DNA of 64,000 bases from Lates calcarifer (taxonomy: Eukaryota; Chordata; Actinopteri; Centropomidae): assembly GCF_001640805.2 (NCBI RefSeq), contig NC_066837.1, positions 25,256,467 to 25,320,466 of the forward strand, given 5' to 3'. Of the stretch, positions 35,025 to 46,200 are shown in pieces. Under the pieces are notes generated by a model that saw only the letters and a program-made list of their open reading frames with translations, searched no databases and had not been told where the DNA came from. How positions within the stretch are numbered: position 1 is the stretch's first letter; every line of letters starts with the position of its first letter. The position numbers and the translations under genes are program-made.

Positions 35025-38000
35025 CTTCTTCAGCTGAAAGACATTTCATTAAAGTCAAAATATACTGTAATCACCTTTGAGCTGAGGTTGTTAAGAGGAA
35101 ATGGGGGAAATATTTACGCCTCACTGATTTAGAGGGTGTGTATATCTAGGACTAATTTCTTGGAGAGTAGTAGCCTGTAACAACTTTATGAATTAGATAC
35201 AAAAAGACAGCAGTACAAACAAATTTGCATAACTGCAACTGAAAAGGCAATTAACTATATGCTGCATTTAGATATACAGTAAATTGTTCCAGACAGGTTA
35301 GTGCTGTGACAGAAGAAGTGTCTTCGATCCCTTACTTAAACTATAACAGGTAATTGTATCTCTCCTATTATTAGCAATTGGCATGAAAATACCAAAAACC
35401 AACGATGAACTGACCATACCAGCAAGTATTGCCTGTATTTAATGCATGTTATTCCTCATGTCATAGACCTGTAGTGTTGTTCAGAACTATTAAAACCACA
35501 TCAGTGAGCCACAGCACTGCGTGACATGCTCCTTCACTGCTATGAACAAGGTCACAAGATCCTACATACACCATCATTCCATCTGAAGTATTTGGGTACT
35601 TGTACCTAATTACTCAGATATCATTTTCTCTGTAGAAAAAAAAAAATGATTTCATTCATAGTAGAAGTAGGCAACTGATGCTTACATGTTAGCCATAACA
35701 AATTTATATGGTGACATGTCAATTATCAATAATTAGCAATAATCACAATGTAAGACTATGAGCTGCTAAATGAATTAAGATATGGGAAATAAGGCACTAT
35801 TAAAGGGCAATTGGTATATTTCAACCTGTATTTCCCAAAGATGTGGCTAATGTGACCCTATGGATTGTGATAACTTTACCTTTGCCACCTCAGTTGTTGA
35901 GATTTGGAGGAACTAGGACTCGTTCAAAACAGTATGTATTGGGGCAGTGTGCACAAGCCTCCTAGAGCTTTCCATATAAATGTGATTTTTACATGAACCA
36001 TTTCAAGCACTGGCCTGTTTGTTTACATGGGTGAAGCTAACTTTCACTGCAGTTATACTGTCTTCTAAGGAAACTGAGGACTACTTGAGCTGTGGATGAT
36101 TATGAGGAGTTAGTGTGGTGGTTATCTGTATATATCTGAACTGGAGTAAACAGACAAGGAAACAGGGCTGTCCTGAAAGACAACATACCTTGGAAAACTG
36201 GTGGGATTCCTGCAGTCACTGGTCTATACAGCCAAGTAAAAAGGATTTTTTTTTTTTTCTGCAGAGTGTGGGAAATGTTAATTCCAGACTTTGAGACATG
36301 GATATGTCCACGGATAATAATCATTCCAGCACTTATCAACATTGTCATCCTGGATATTCTTATTTCACCTCCTCAAAATTGACTGAAGAAAGGACAGGGG
36401 CTGGCAGGACAAATGCTCTGGACCCACTATGAGCTGAAATTACAATGGAAGCTGAGAGGAAATGGTCACTATTGTACCGGATAATTAGCCTCAGATAAAA
36501 ATAAATGCATAAATAGATGAAAGTCCCAAAATAAAAGGAGTGTGTTGTCTCAGCAGTGTTATGAATGAGGGTCAGCCAGCAAGTTGAGCTACATGTAGAT
36601 CCATTAGCTAACATAATGGCCAGTGAGAAACATACCCATACCCATATAGCTGGAATAGCCACATAAATGGGAAATACACCAGGTTGAAATACACCAGAAT
36701 TATCCTTTTTAGGAAGTATTATGAATTGTCCATTTTATGGTATTATACTATACTCCTGGATTATTAGTACTGATGCAGTAAGCAGCAATTTAATTTGTTA
36801 TCTGGTGGACAATTTTAATAATTGTATAATATAAAGTAGTTCTGTAGTTTTGACGATGTAATTTTTTCTTCAAAGTATTGTACTATATTTGCATGTGTTT
36901 ATCTAGGCACTATACTTGAGTGTTTAGTTTCTTTCCACTTAGCACATAATGATGAGGAATAACAGGTCAGACCCAAAAGTCTTACAATTATATGGCACTG
37001 TATAAATTTCTCATCAGTATAAATAAACACACCCACACATAACCACTGAAAGTACCATACATATTAGGTTTTTGACTTTCTGACAATGTGCAATGTCACA
37101 GTGTGCAATTCCAACAACTGATGAAACCCTTAAGCCAGCACAGCCCACACTGTGCTGGCTAAAACACAACTGTTGAAAATAAATACAGTATCTGAGCTCA
37201 CCCTTGCAGTCAAATGGAACAGTGAGCCTGTGGTAGCTGAAATTATCACCCCAGTTTCCCTCTTTTTCCATGGCCATCGGCTGTGGTTTCATATTTCTAA
37301 AAATAGCTCTACCCACTCGTTTTAATCCTGTCACTCAAAGTATCAGTGTGCCCCATAAACCTCAATAGTGTTATTGTCAGAAGAGATGCTTTTGGGAACT
37401 CCTTTTAAAAATATCTGTGTGGAATTTTTAGACTGATAAAAAAAAAAAATGTATTTCTGTATGATGATAAGTGCCCTCAGTCAGTAAAATAGTGAAATGC
37501 AATGTCTATTAGGACAGTGACAAAAAATGTTGTACTATATGATTACTTTTCTTGTTTAAAGATAGTTAAAATCATAACTCATTTCCACTGTGATGAGTAA
37601 TCTGTAGCATGCTACTTTCCAGCCCAGACCTTATTAAAATGTTCTTCACCATCATTTCCAATCATGCATAGCACAAACTCAAGTGATAGCTTTATTAGAG
37701 AGAGACTAACCACTCTGCAGCAGCTTCTCAGTGGGATTAAACAGAGTCCAGTGGGGCAATAATTCAAGTATGTGATAATAAGTTTAACTCTAATTTTCAA
37801 AAACACAAAGCTCATATGATAGTCAGAGATGCCTATGTATTTCCTACTGATCAAAGGAGAGTAGCAAACTGTGATTCCTTCAGCTTTCATTATTATCCGT
37901 AGCTACATCTTCACCAGAAGCAGGAAATTCTGCAAAATGGAGTCAATTAAACTGCTGATTAAATCAATCAGATCATTTGTTGGTAGAACAAATAGACCTG

Positions 38001-40429
38001 GTTGACTATATTGCATTTTTGAAAATGAGATCCAAATCTTTGGCCTGAGATCAGTCCTTTTAGCTTAAATCCTTAAAAATCACAACATGAGTTTCTTTGG
38101 CTACACTGTAAACAAATCAATTGCTCTTCTATTGTATTTCTGGCAGTGGCTGCTCAGTGAGTGTTTGGTGTCCCAAATTCTGGGATGTGTAGTATTAAGC
38201 TACACTTGCAGTAACAGGGTGTTGCCAAGTCAATCTGAACTAAAATCTTAAAGATAATTTCTGTAAAGTTTAGAATAGAGTAACACATGTTATTTAAAAT
38301 GTTGATGACCACTGATGTAGCATTTCCATATATTAAGTATTAATAACATTTGTCATATGTTCTCATCTCTGTCTGTTTAGGTTGTTCCTGCTTTTGTACC
38401 GTTCTTCTTTATCAACTAAAGACAAAAATGATTGAGACTCGTAGCCCGGTATATTTATAAATGTGATTAAAATACCTTCTGCCATCAATATCAAAGAAAA
38501 TGAGTGAAAATATGTATGAATGAGAGGCTGAAACACAATCATTTGTTTGTGCAACAAAAGGTCTGAAACCTCACTAGCAGCCCCTACAGGCTACAGTGTT
38601 TTTTACACTACACATACATGCACACACACACACACACACGACTGAGGTGCTGGTATTCAACTTTCTAGGTCTTTGTATGGCAACAAAATTCATTTTCCAT
38701 TAAACAGACTTTCACCCAACATTATATGCAAGAATAAAAATCCATACCACAAACAGGTACTGGTTATTTATATGTATTTTTGGCTCAGGCTTGATAAACA
38801 TCTCCAATTGTTCACAAAGGATTTCCTTTTGCTTCATTAATATTCCAATACTGTGTTCAACTTATTGATTGCAAATCCATACCCCTTTCCCTGGGTTGTC
38901 AGTCATTATAAGGACGTAGAGATAGTCAGGGGATAAGAAAGTTAGTTAGGATACAACACAACTGCTTCAGGAGTGCACTATATGAAAGAGAAAGAGAGAG
39001 AGCACACGGCAATGGGCTACTTTTCAACACTGAAAAAATTGCAGCACAATGGACAACAGAAACAGACCTCCATAAACATGTTTATCTACATTCCAACAAT
39101 GATGTGTTAAATGCAGAGCTGCAGGGGACCATTAGAGACAAAGTACACTGTTTGATAATAGAACCGAGCATAAAACACACCTAAATGTGTCAGCATCTCG
39201 ACTACTTATCATCACATACATAATGAGCACTGTAGATCTTAGTACGACTGCATCGATAACATTTTTACAACATCATTGCTCCAGCCTCTGGGACAGACGC
39301 TGGCCCATTTAATAAGGTTTATAATGATATATGCCTTCCTACGCCCTTTCATCAGTCTCTAAATTGGCACTAAAGGGTTTCTAGTTGACCTATTTACTCA
39401 TTATACTTCTGATCTGGTTAATATGGTGACATTGTGGTGGCACACAACCATACACCCACAAAGATGCACCCACATGTCAGGATTTGATGGAGTCTATTAT
39501 TTGTGTGGTATGGAGGCCAAGACTGAGGTGGTTAGAGATAGAAGAAAATGTCTGTATTTTCTTCAAAGCAGTGATATTCAAATAAGCACACAGAACACAC
39601 AAGCCACATCATGGCTTTAGATACAGGGATGAAAAAACAAATACAGGGACATAAAGAACAGTGTGTATGCATGTGTGCATTTATGTGTGTGGGTTGGGAG
39701 TGTGTGTGCATCCAAGGCTTGTGTGGTCAGATGTATGGTTCGTGGTCCCCAGGTCTGGGTCTTTAGGTCCCAGTGTTAGACTGATGAGGAGGATATTTCA
39801 TCTCTACCCTTCAGGCTTCTGTGTGTTTGTGTTCATCCCTGTGTGGCCATGAGTGCATATAAGTGGGTGGATGTGGATGTGGATGTGTGTGTTTTGAACT
39901 CGACCGAGCAGGTGGGGAGATACTGTCATAATACGGTGGTGTGGCAGATGGCAGACTGTGCCACCTGCATCCCCTTTAGACCTCCAGGACAGACCCCCGC
40001 TTCACCTCACTGACTGACCACCACACACACAGACACAAACACACACACACAATGTGCTGATTGCCAACACATGGGACATTAAATATCTTTGCTATAGAGT
40101 GGAAACCTGAGCAGGCAAGTCAGGGTCAATACATTTGAATCAGAGTTGTGCCAGTCCAATAATAGAATAAAAAAGAAAGTGCTTTATTCTAGTATTCCAG
40201 TATTCTTAAGACCAGTATTTTTCAACCTTGCAAATTGTCATAACTGTGGCTGTACTCACTATTGGCTGTGACAACTTTATACACACCACCTCCATTGTAA
40301 CGATTAGCAAAATGGCACTCTGCAAAGCTTCATACTGGCATGCAAGAGCAAACTTCCTTAAGCTTTTTCAAATAAATGAATTTTACATAAATAATTTCAA
40401 ACATTTGTTTGCCATCTGTCACCTGAGCT
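35025..40429. other. unique AT-rich DNA
   Basis: Microsatellites lie at 38621-38639 and 40022-40050. A minus-strand open segment at 37202-37296 is flanked by splice-like sites (CTATTTTTAG and GTGAGC) but the plus strand is open too and no family is recognised. A unique block near 39290-39420 is a possible conserved non-coding element. Nothing else is supported. Confidence 0.5.
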
Positions 40430-40592
40430 GTTGCTTTAAAGTTGCTATAAAGCCATGAAAAGCTGGGGGGAGCTGCACAGATGCATGTTAATTGTCATTA
40501 TTCGTTCCTGTGGGGCACACCTTTCACATTGTCACATTGTTTTCACATTATCATTTCATACACTGTTATTATAAAAATATTGATTGCAGCCA
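40430..40592 (-). mobile_element. dispersed repeat, family A copy 5 (diverged)
   Basis: The plus strand reads 'GGGGGGAGCTGCACAG' then, after CACATT-rich text, 'ATTATAAAAATATTGATTGC', which is the reverse of the family A start. It is more diverged than the other copies. Confidence 0.4.
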
Positions 40593-40758
40593 CTTGATTC
40601 AAGGTGATTCAAGAACATTTAAGTGTTTGGTAATCCACTGGCCTTTTATGAGGATGACTGCAAGTCATTTTAAATCTACACATGGACAATAACATTTATT
40701 AGAACCAGATGACACAGACAAAGAGCTAAATCAAATGGAAAAGAAAAGACAAGGTACT

Positions 40759-40770
40759 GGGGGGGGGGGG
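40759..40770. repeat. G12 homopolymer
   Basis: Uninterrupted run of twelve G, unusual in this AT-rich window and likely to be length-variable. Confidence 0.85.
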
Positions 40771-41164
40771 ATGGCACTGTCCTGCCAGAATGTCTAGATG
40801 AGTCGATGGATGAGAAAGATTCCAACGACTTCAACAAGTTTCTTTGATCGACACAGCAATGCTGGGGACTGTGTGACACCTCTCTGGTAATGAAACCAGT
40901 GAAGCAATGGAAGTCTATCAGGATATTTTTGTAATAGCTCTATTGAAATAGAATTATGCAATATGAAATGACAAGTAATTCATCTTTGTTATAACTGGTA
41001 TTGAATTGGTAGTTTGCTAGTTGGTTTGCCTGGTAAGCTAATTTTCCCACAAGTGGATATGCTATTAGCTACAATAGCTGAGTGAGGAATTACTTTCGGT
41101 ATGTATTTTCATTTGGACTCAGTGACAAGCATTTGAAATAATTTACACAAAGCTGAATTTTATT

Positions 41165-41704
41165 TGAAAGCTTTGTGTCAATGTCAATTTTATTTCTATA
41201 GCACATTTAAAAACAACAAGGTTAAACAGAGTGCTTTACAAATGAGTTTTAAAACAAGATAAAAGCATAGATCAATAGAACAAAATAAGTACAATAAAAT
41301 ATAACATACAGATAAAAATTTAAAAGACTAAAAACGAGCTAAAACAAAAAGACACTACAACATAAAATAACCTGAATGGAAGTCAAGCTGAACTCTGAAT
41401 TAAGAGACAAGGTAAAAAGGTGGGTTTTAAGAAAGATGATTGTATAGACTCTGCAGTGCAAATGTGGAGTGGGAAGTTATTTCACAGTCTAGGAGCAGCC
41501 ACTGCAAAAGCCCGATCCCCTCTATGCTTTAGTTTACTCTTTGGCTGCACTAAGAGCATCGGTTATTTAACTAGGTGCTAAACTGTTTAAAGCCTTAAAA
41601 GTGAGTAAAAGAATTTTAAATCAATATTTTAACATCAAGTAAGCAGTTTAAGAGAGGCTGCAGTGGGTTAGGGGCATCAAACTTAATTGGAATATAAATC
41701 TGGA
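41165..41704 (-). mobile_element. dispersed repeat, family D copy 2
   Basis: The plus strand starts with two GTCAAT units and 'TTTTATTTCTATAGCACATT', continues with an A-rich block, then 'GGAGTGGGAAGTTATTTCAC', 'AAAGCCCGATCCCCTCTATG' and 'GAATTTTAAATCAATATTTT'. The same order is found at 3458-3880. Read on the minus strand, the element ends in GTGCTATAGAAATAAAA plus a short tandem tail, as retroposed elements do. It abuts the LTR-like element at 41705. Confidence 0.6.
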
Positions 41705-42095
41705 TGTCACAGTTTTAGGGGTCAAAGATGCAGAAGTTAAGACCCAAATGCAGACACAAGAAACTGGTGAGAGAGTCCACAGGTTTATTTATAACAAAAA
41801 GAGAGCTTAAGGCATATGTAGCAGGTGAAGGTGACAAATGCAAACAAATACAAAGAAACCAGGGAAAGTCCAAACACTAAGGAAAGAAGTCCAAACATGA
41901 GAGAATCTCTCAGGACAACTGAGAACACATGGGAGCATCCACTGTTAAATACTCAGGCAAACTCAAAGGGGAGAGACAGGACTTAAATACACACCAGGAA
42001 TAATTACTAATATGACACAGGTGGGACAGGAAAAAAGGAGGGAAACAGACAAAGACAGGAAGTAAAAAACAACAGAAACATGGGGGGCAGTCACA
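41705..42095 (-). mobile_element. solo-LTR-like element (Gypsy-type ends)
   Basis: The 391-bp unit starts TGTCACAG and ends CAGTCACA on the plus strand, so both strands run TG...CA with short inverted termini, as retroviral-type LTRs do. On the minus strand it has a TATTTAAG-type promoter box near its middle and an AATAAA signal (41784-41789), followed by TGCATTTGGGTCTT close to the end, the order expected for an LTR with promoter and polyadenylation site. There is no internal gag or pol, so it would be a solo LTR left by recombination. The flanking 5-bp sequences (CTGGA and CTTAA) match only in part, so a target duplication is not shown. Confidence 0.5.
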
Positions 42096-42299
42096 CTTAA
42101 TGAGGTTCAAACAGCTTGCACCAATATGCATTGTTTTGTCAATTGAGTGTGATGGAGCAGCTCCACCAACCCTTATATATTTGTCCCATAACTTTACAGT
42201 TATGTTGTTTCCATTTCCGTTTTAGTAGAGTCACCAGGGGTACACACTTTCATCCATTCATACATATAAGCATGTCGCTTCACCCGGAGTAAGTCTGTC

Positions 42300-42301
<2 letters not shown>

Positions 42302-42337
<36 letters not shown>

Positions 42338-42353
42338 TATATACATATATATA

Positions 42354-42440
<87 letters not shown>
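42302..42440. repeat. compound (CA)n-(TA)n microsatellite
   Basis: (CA)n 42302-42332, a mixed CATA/TATG/GTGT part, (TA)n 42362-42398 and (TA)n 42408-42440. TA runs of this length can extrude as cruciforms and are highly length-variable. The 82-codon minus frame over it (Ile/Tyr alternation) is spurious. Confidence 0.95.
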
Positions 42441-42442
<2 letters not shown>

Positions 42443-43821
42443 GTGCATTATTGGAAAATAAAATAATAATAAATGGAAAAAAAATGTTTTTTTGGGTGGA
42501 TCTCTGGGTTTAAAATGGGCTGCCTTGGCCCTGAGCAGTCAGTCTTGTCTTAGAAGGTAACAAGGCCTCAAACTGTGTTCTATTCCCATAAAACTGTTAC
42601 TGTGAGAATCCGACTATGCCTTTTTTTTTTTCTTGTCTTTCTTGTGTTCTTTTTCTTTCCTTCCATATTTTTGTTTTTGGAAGGATTGGAGTACAACCCA
42701 GTGACATGTGTTTCCTTCTTAAACAAAGGTGACAAGTGCATGATCATAGCCTGAATGGCAACCATTATGGGAAAAAATAAATAATTTTTGCTGTATATTT
42801 TATATACATCTGTGTTGGCCAGGTTTTGTTTTCCCATATTAAAGATGCATAGAAATCCAGTAAGGGAAACACTTTCTGTGAGAGCTTTTCTTTAGCACCA
42901 TACTGAGCACCATTCTCAGTACATTACGATTCACTCTGCACCTATTTATCCTAACAGCATTAAGTCTCCATTTTATATTCAAGTGCTTTCACTCTGCTCT
43001 CTGTGGTCAATGAAGTCTATATGGAGGCAGGCTATTGGTCAAGCCTTGGATGTTTCCAGCCACGTGAATGAATGTGGTATCTTATCTTTATAACATTTAT
43101 CCAGTTACAGCTTGTATGTGTATTAGTGCCTCAGACAGTTGTTCCCTTGTTTCTTTAAAAGGTTTAATTAAATTTATTGCCTATCCGGGTAGTTTCCTCC
43201 CCATTTTGACTGGAATTTTGTTGATGATTGTTTAATTGGATTTATTGGAGACAAAGCCAGTACACAGCTTGTGATATGCAGAATCGGCTGGCTTGTTGTA
43301 CTTCATTTTCTTTCTTATTAATTCAAGACATTACTGAGACATCCACAGTCTCTGTTTTTGCCTCCTGCATACCTGAGCCAGTTGTTTAATACAGGATATT
43401 TATAGTTCTATAAAGAACAAAAGCCATAATTTTGTTCAATATCTACTCATTCTGAGTCATTTCTGTGCACCTACATCATCTCCGTCATGCTGAAAATACT
43501 GTATTCATCAGATAAATCAAAGCAGCTCTCAGTAATAAATGGCCAATTCACTGTTTGTTTACATCTGTTATCATCCAGTTAAAAGCCTCCCTTCAGATCA
43601 GTCTGACCTTTGAAAGCACATGGCACAGCTCTGAGCTAGAGCAAGAGGTTTATTGGATGCAATATGTTCTATAATTATGCTCATTTGACTCTATGTTAAT
43701 TTACTAGCTTCTATGATTAATTTTCAATTTCCATGTGTTTTGCTGTAAAGAAACCTCTGAAGAAGCATCTGATGAAATTGATATTTTTAGCCACACTTGT
43801 AATGTGACTCTGAGGACGGCA
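42441..43821. other. unique DNA
   Basis: T-rich run near 42621-42630. A block at 43140-43320 with several TTTAATTG/TTAATTAA motifs (homeodomain-like cores) could be conserved non-coding DNA, but this cannot be tested from one sequence. Confidence 0.5.
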
Positions 43822-44265
43822 GTCTCAGACCGTTCTCAGACCGTCAGTTGGTCAGTCTACCACTTTGGACTGAAAAATCTCAACAACATTGGGTGAATTT
43901 CCATTAAATTGTGAATGGTGTGATTTTGAGTGAGATGGATTGACATGAAATTTTGAACAGACACCATATTAACCTTTAGGATGAATTGTAACTACTTGAC
44001 CTATATCAGGTCAAAATTATTTTTCAGAAATTTAACCGGGTACCTTAAGCGAATAACTAAAAACTACAACTGCAACAGCAGTGCACTACTTTGTGTCTAG
44101 TGCTAATTTGCAAAAGTTAGCAAGCTGATGCACTAAACTATGAAGATAAACATGGTAAATCTTATACATGTAAGTAGACATACACACACACACACACACA
44201 CTCCCATGGATGCTATCAGTGTGCATGTTACCTAGCTTAGAGCTAACATCTGCACAGTCAGATTT
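43822..44265 (+). mobile_element. dispersed repeat, family B, longest copy
   Basis: Starts with TCAGACCGT repeats and 'CACTTTGGACTGAAAAATCT', then 'GATTGACATGAAATTTTGAA', 'TAGGATGAATTGTAACTA', 'TAGTGCTAATTTGCAAAAGT' and a 'TAGCAAGCTGATGCACTAAA' block. The order matches the shorter copies at 12566 and 15437. A (CA)n at 44182-44201 has expanded inside it. Confidence 0.55.
44182..44201. repeat. (CA)n microsatellite inside a repeat copy
   Basis: Ten CA units located within the family B copy. Confidence 0.9.
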
Positions 44266-45390
44266 GCACAAACAACTTGTTTAGCTTTGTGTCTGAATAC
44301 ATCTTTAGTCTTCATTTATTTTAACCAATGCAGCTGCCTATTTTTCATTTACACCTCACATGCATCTTTTCCTTGCTTTCCCTGCTTTCACTCTCCTTTG
44401 TCACCAATACACAAAGTGCATGAGTGTGTATTGGCATGTGAGCTCTGTCAAATGCTTCTTGTGGCTGAAGAGATCCAGCAGAATCACTGGGGACCTGAAG
44501 CCCTTTGCTGCTGATGTGTTGTTTTCACCAAAAAGAGACGAGAGCAGGGGAGAGACACAGATGTGAGGCATGTCACATATTATTCGCTGTAATCATGTAT
44601 TCACTTAAAATACACACATGCAGAAACGTTCACATTTGTCTGAATACAATTCCTTCTTTCCATGTTCAAACTGTATTTCCTATCTCAAGCCAGTCAAGTA
44701 AAACACCAAGCCATTCATTTTCCTCTCTCTGGTTCAGGCGTAACTGCCCTAGCAAAACCACTTTAGCTCAGCTCATTTCACACTGACTATAAGCAGACCC
44801 ATGCAACTCATCTAAAAGAATAGAGAAGCGAAGAAAACAGGCTCCATTTCAAGCCTGGCTGGTGTCAAGCTGATGATATGATTGTAAGTGGGAATGCAGG
44901 CCTACACAGTGTACAAAGTGAAACAGAGAAGGACCAATACCTTTTCCCTTTAGAATGGCTCTACATAATTCATGATGTGCATTGGACGATTTGATTCTGA
45001 ATACCAAACCAATATCATTAAATTAAGCATTCATGCTGTTACACGAATGTGTCATCATGTTACATTTATTCACAAGCTATCCTTAAGAGTAACATTGACA
45101 GAGAGGAAATTCATCTGGCTGAAAACAACACTGGAAGTAGAAGTTAAAAAATACATACAATTACTAGAATTTTATCATAATAATTAATAAATAATTAATC
45201 ACTGGCAATACATTTGTAAAAAGCAGACATTGTTTAATGACTGTTATGCTGTGAGCATATCATTAACAGCATAGGCCATGGCATCTGATACACAAACACA
45301 CAGCATTTATTCATGTAATGCAGGGTACAGTATTCAGGCACTGTATGTACCAATAACTATACCACATAGGATCAATACTACACATGGACT
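44266..45390. other. no feature recognised
   Basis: Unique AT-rich sequence. Overlapping plus frames at 44287-44786 share no domain and lie in all three frames. Confidence 0.55.
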
Positions 45391-45679
45391 TGTACTTATA
45401 TAGCACTTTTCTAGTCGTATCCACCACTCAAAGCACTTTACACTATGTGTCATATTCACCCATTCACACACACATTAATACAGTGCTTGCTCTATTCTAC
45501 AAAACGCTCTAACACATGCACATCCATTCACACACCGATGATACACACATTGGGGGCAATGTGGGGTTCAGTATCTTGCCCAAGGATACTTTGGCACGGA
45601 CTGGAGAAGCCGGGGATCGAACCGCTGACATTCCAATTGGTGGGCAACCCTGCTCTACCTCCTGAGCCACAACCGCCCC
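45391..45679 (-). mobile_element. tRNA-derived SINE with both Pol III boxes
   Basis: Read on the minus strand, the element begins GGGGCGGTTGTGGCTCAGGA. TGGCTCAGGAGG (45658-45669) fits the tRNA A box. GGTTCGATCCC (45613-45623) is a perfect B box, about 35 nt downstream, the normal tRNA spacing. An unrelated body follows, and the end (plus-strand TGTACTTATATAGCACTTTT) is a LINE-like tail, GTGCTATATAAG. Such elements are transcribed by RNA polymerase III and copied by a partner LINE. Both boxes being intact suggests a relatively young or slowly decayed copy. It lies next to a fragment of the other SINE family. Confidence 0.8.
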
Positions 45680-45695
45680 ATATAAACTGTACTGT

Positions 45696-45822
45696 ACAGC
45701 TGATCAGTCCATCGCAGGGCCAGCGCTTATAGACAAACCACCATTCACACTCACATTCACACCTATGGGCAATTTAGAGTCACCAATTAACCTAAGATGC
45801 ATGTCTTTGGACTCTGGGAGGA
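45696..45822 (-). mobile_element. SINE family C fragment
   Basis: Shares 'CCATTCACACTCACATTCAC', 'GGGCAATTTAGAGTCACCAA' and 'TTAACCTAA' with the body of the SINE at 22215-22525. The head and tail are missing. It sits only 16 bp from the head of the other SINE. Confidence 0.7.
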
Positions 45823-45902
45823 GCATTGCTGCTGCACGCAGTCTAAGTGTATATGGAGTGTATATGTGTTCATTATTAGTTATTGTGATAAACACAGCAA
45901 CA

Positions 45903-46200
45903 GAAACTAAACTAAAGATAAGATAAGATAAGATAAGATCAAGATAAGATAAAGCAATAAGATAAGAAGATAGACTTTATATTTATCACACTTGTGGAAG
46001 AAACAAGGGTGACCAACATAGAAAAATAAAAAAATAAAAAATATAATATAGAAAGGCACAGAAGTAACAAAGTGACAAAGTTAAAGTGCAGCAATTAGCA
46101 TTGGAAAAAACAAGTCTCTGTAATAAATAGAAAAATGTGCAGTTGGACACCCGGAGCTACTGTAACTAGCAGCCGATGAGACCAGCGCCATCTTGATAGC
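45903..46200 (-). mobile_element. LINE-type 3' tail with (TTATC)n
   Basis: On the plus strand, tandem GATAA units (about 45906-45966) are followed by GATAGACTTTATATTTATCA, the reverse complement of an AAAGTCTATC(TTATC)n end typical of fish L2-like LINEs. The following A-rich text would be its 3' UTR. No coding part remains. The many GATA cores are a by-product of the tail. Confidence 0.5.

Noticed and set aside
34707..35132. 141-codon plus-strand frame
   Set aside because: Lies in a C/T-rich dispersed-repeat-like block; composition is Ser/Pro/Leu-rich without any domain.
37202..37296. Minus-strand exon-like segment with CTATTTTTAG and GTGAGC
   Set aside because: The acceptor is weak, the plus strand is open over the same region, and no family is recognised; kept only as a note in the region entry.
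42200..42448. 82-codon frame over the TA tract
   Set aside because: Alternating Ile-Tyr from a pure TA repeat.
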